Positions 62,724-64,000 of a DNA stretch of 64,000 nucleotides are shown here, piece by piece. The stretch's first letter is position 1. Every line of letters begins with the position of its first letter. Made by a program: the position numbers and the translations under genes. The stretch is from Dryocola clanedunensis subsp. sulfonylureivorans (GTDB lineage Bacteria; Pseudomonadota; Gammaproteobacteria; Enterobacterales; Enterobacteriaceae): the NCBI RefSeq assembly GCF_016756775.1, contig NZ_JAERMU010000010.1:124001-188000 (forward strand), written 5' to 3'. The notes below the pieces were generated by a model. It saw only the letters and a list, made by a program, of their open reading frames with translations. It made no database searches and was not told the DNA's origin.

Positions 62724-63713
62724 TTACACCAGGATAGCTTCGATCTCTGCTTCTTCAGCCGCGCTGAAATGGCGGTTGTTGAGCATGCCCACCGCGTCAT
62801 CAATCTGGCTGATTTTGCTGGCACCGATCAGCACCGAAGTCACTTTATCCCCGCGCAGCACCCACGCCAGCGCCATCTGCGACAGTTTCTGTCCGCGGCG
62901 TTCGGCTATGGCATTCAGCTTGCGTACCTTAGCCAGCTTCTCCTCGGTCAGCTGGTCCGCCTTCAGGAAGATGCTGCCGCTGGCGGCGCGAGAATCAGCC
63001 GGGATGCCGTTCAGGTAGCGGTCAGTCAGCTGTCCGCCAGCCAGAGGCGAGAATGCAATGCTGCCCACGCCCTTCTCCTGAAGTACCTCCAGCAAACCAC
63101 CCTCCACCCAACGCTCGAACATAGAATATTTGGGCTGGTGGATAAGGCACGGCGTACCCAGATCGTTCAGGATATCAATCGCCTGGCGCGCAAGGTCTGC
63201 CGGATAGTTAGAGATGCCAACGTACAGCGCCTTGCCCTGGCGCACGACATGATCCAGCGCGCGCATAGTCTCTTCCAGCGGCGTTTCCGGGTCCGGGCGG
63301 TGGTGATAGAAGATATCAACGTACTCAAGGCCCATGCGCCTGAGGCTCTGATCGAGGCTGGAAATCAGGTACTTGCGGGAACCCCAGTCGCCGTATGGGC
63401 CGTCCCACATGGTATAACCCGCTTTCGAAGAGATAATCAGCTCGTCGCGGTACGGCAGAAAATCTTCCCGCAGAATACGGCCAAAGTTCTCTTCCGCAGA
63501 GCCCGGCGGCGGCCCGTAGTTATTGGCCAGGTCCAGATGCGTGATGCCAACATCAAAGGCTCGGCGCAGCAGCTGGCGGCTGGTATTGAGCAGGGTGGTA
63601 TCACCGAAATTGTGCCACAGCCCCAGCGAAATAGCCGGAAGCTTCAGGCCGCTGCGGCCACAGCGGCGATATTGCATTGATTCATAACGGGAAGGATTTG
63701 CCTGGTAGACCAT
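62724..63713 (-). CDS. Aldo/keto reductase (AKR14, YghZ/GpR-like)
   Basis: 329-aa NADPH-dependent aldo/keto reductase in the Kv-beta/AKR14 branch. N-terminus MQYRRCGRSGLKLPAISLGLW, catalytic tetrad regions DLANNYGPPPGSAEENFG (Asp, Tyr), ISSKAGY (Lys) and YVDIFYHHRPDPETPLEE (His); cofactor-binding SVLIGASKISQI. Close in pattern to E. coli YghZ (glyceraldehyde-3-phosphate/methylglyoxal reductase) but clearly a different paralogue. It is divergent from ipdC, so it may act on an aldehyde linked to that pathway; this is inference. Confidence 0.88.
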   Translation of the reverse strand: MVYQANPSRYESMQYRRCGRSGLKLPAISLGLWHNFGDTTLLNTSRQLLRRAFDVGITHLDLANNYGPPPGSAEENFGRILREDFLPYRDELIISSKAGYTMWDGPYGDWGSRKYLISSLDQSLRRMGLEYVDIFYHHRPDPETPLEETMRALDHVVRQGKALYVGISNYPADLARQAIDILNDLGTPCLIHQPKYSMFERWVEGGLLEVLQEKGVGSIAFSPLAGGQLTDRYLNGIPADSRAASGSIFLKADQLTEEKLAKVRKLNAIAERRGQKLSQMALAWVLRGDKVTSVLIGASKISQIDDAVGMLNNRHFSAAEEAEIEAILV

Positions 63714-63796
63714 GTTGTTACCCTTGTCAGTGAATGCTCAACCTAGTGTATACGGTTACACAAAACTCGCGACCAGCAGACAACCCCTCGTTTAAC

Positions 63797-63814
63797 TGTA
63801 AACCCTTCTTTCCA
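63797..63814 (+). promoter_or_regulatory. TyrR-type box upstream of ipdC
   Basis: TGTAAA-CCCTTC-TTTCCA matches ten of the twelve fixed bases of TGTAAA-N6-TTTACA, 81 bp before the ipdC start. TyrR activation of ipdC is established in Enterobacter. Confidence 0.7.
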
Positions 63815-63852
63815 CTCTCTAAATGAGCTATATCCTCGACAGCGATCGCTGA

Positions 63853-64000
<148 letters not shown>

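Overview
The window is ordinary chromosomal DNA from an enterobacterium (family Enterobacteriaceae, gamma-proteobacteria). Nearly every protein is a close full-length match to what I remember of E. coli K-12 proteins, and the order follows the K-12 segment from bepA to mntH. It is not E. coli itself. It has ipdC next to an aldo/keto reductase (as in Enterobacter and Salmonella relatives), narP beside narQ, a periplasmic nitrate reductase operon where K-12 has other genes, and it lacks several K-12 islands (ypfH, the eut operon, murQP/ucpA, yfeK/yfeS, xapABR, yfeD). A plant- or soil-associated Enterobacter/Kosakonia/Cedecea-like genus is plausible. I cannot name a species from the sequence alone.

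Layout. 1-11.5 kb: envelope and biosynthesis genes (bepA cut by the left edge, perM, bcp, gcvR, dapA, bamC, purC, ypfJ, tmcA, and the yffB-dapE-ypfN operon). 11.6-22 kb: the RND pump gene acrD, then the nitrate/nitrite two-component pair narQ-narP, divergent from napFDABC, so sensor, regulator and enzyme lie together. 22-31.5 kb: nudK, ypfG, tktB-talA, maeB, hemF-amiA. 31.5-35.4 kb: ypeA, a two-gene insertion (a cupin and a DUF1471 protein), yfeZ, yfeY, yfeX. 35.5-46.3 kb: sulfate uptake and cysteine synthesis (cysPUWA-cysM, cysK, cysZ) interleaved with pdxK and the PTS genes ptsHI-crr. PLP made by PdxK is the cofactor of both cysteine synthases. 46.5-51.8 kb: zipA, ligA, ypeB, yfeH, yfeR. 51.9-55.2 kb: translation genes, with three tRNA-Val and one tRNA-Lys divergent from gltX, then yfeC and two tRNA-Ala. 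55.4-59.3 kb: a c-di-GMP phosphodiesterase followed by a diguanylate cyclase. 59.4-64 kb: nupC, mntH with MntR/Fur-like operators, ypeC, an aldo/keto reductase and the start of ipdC.

Non-coding structure of most interest: (1) two copies of a 138-bp sequence, each held between a duplicated terminator hairpin, after pdxK and after gltX; (2) a tandem 69-bp duplication after tRNA-Lys that repeats the tRNA 3' end and its terminator, reminiscent of the E. coli tyrT rtT repeats; (3) REP-type palindromes at six gene ends; (4) a napF promoter with a 7-2-7 NarP-type site 20 bp from an FNR half-site.

No prophage, insertion sequence, CRISPR array, rRNA or defence system was seen. No wholly new protein system is evident. 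The gene functions below rest on motifs and remembered family members, not on database searches.
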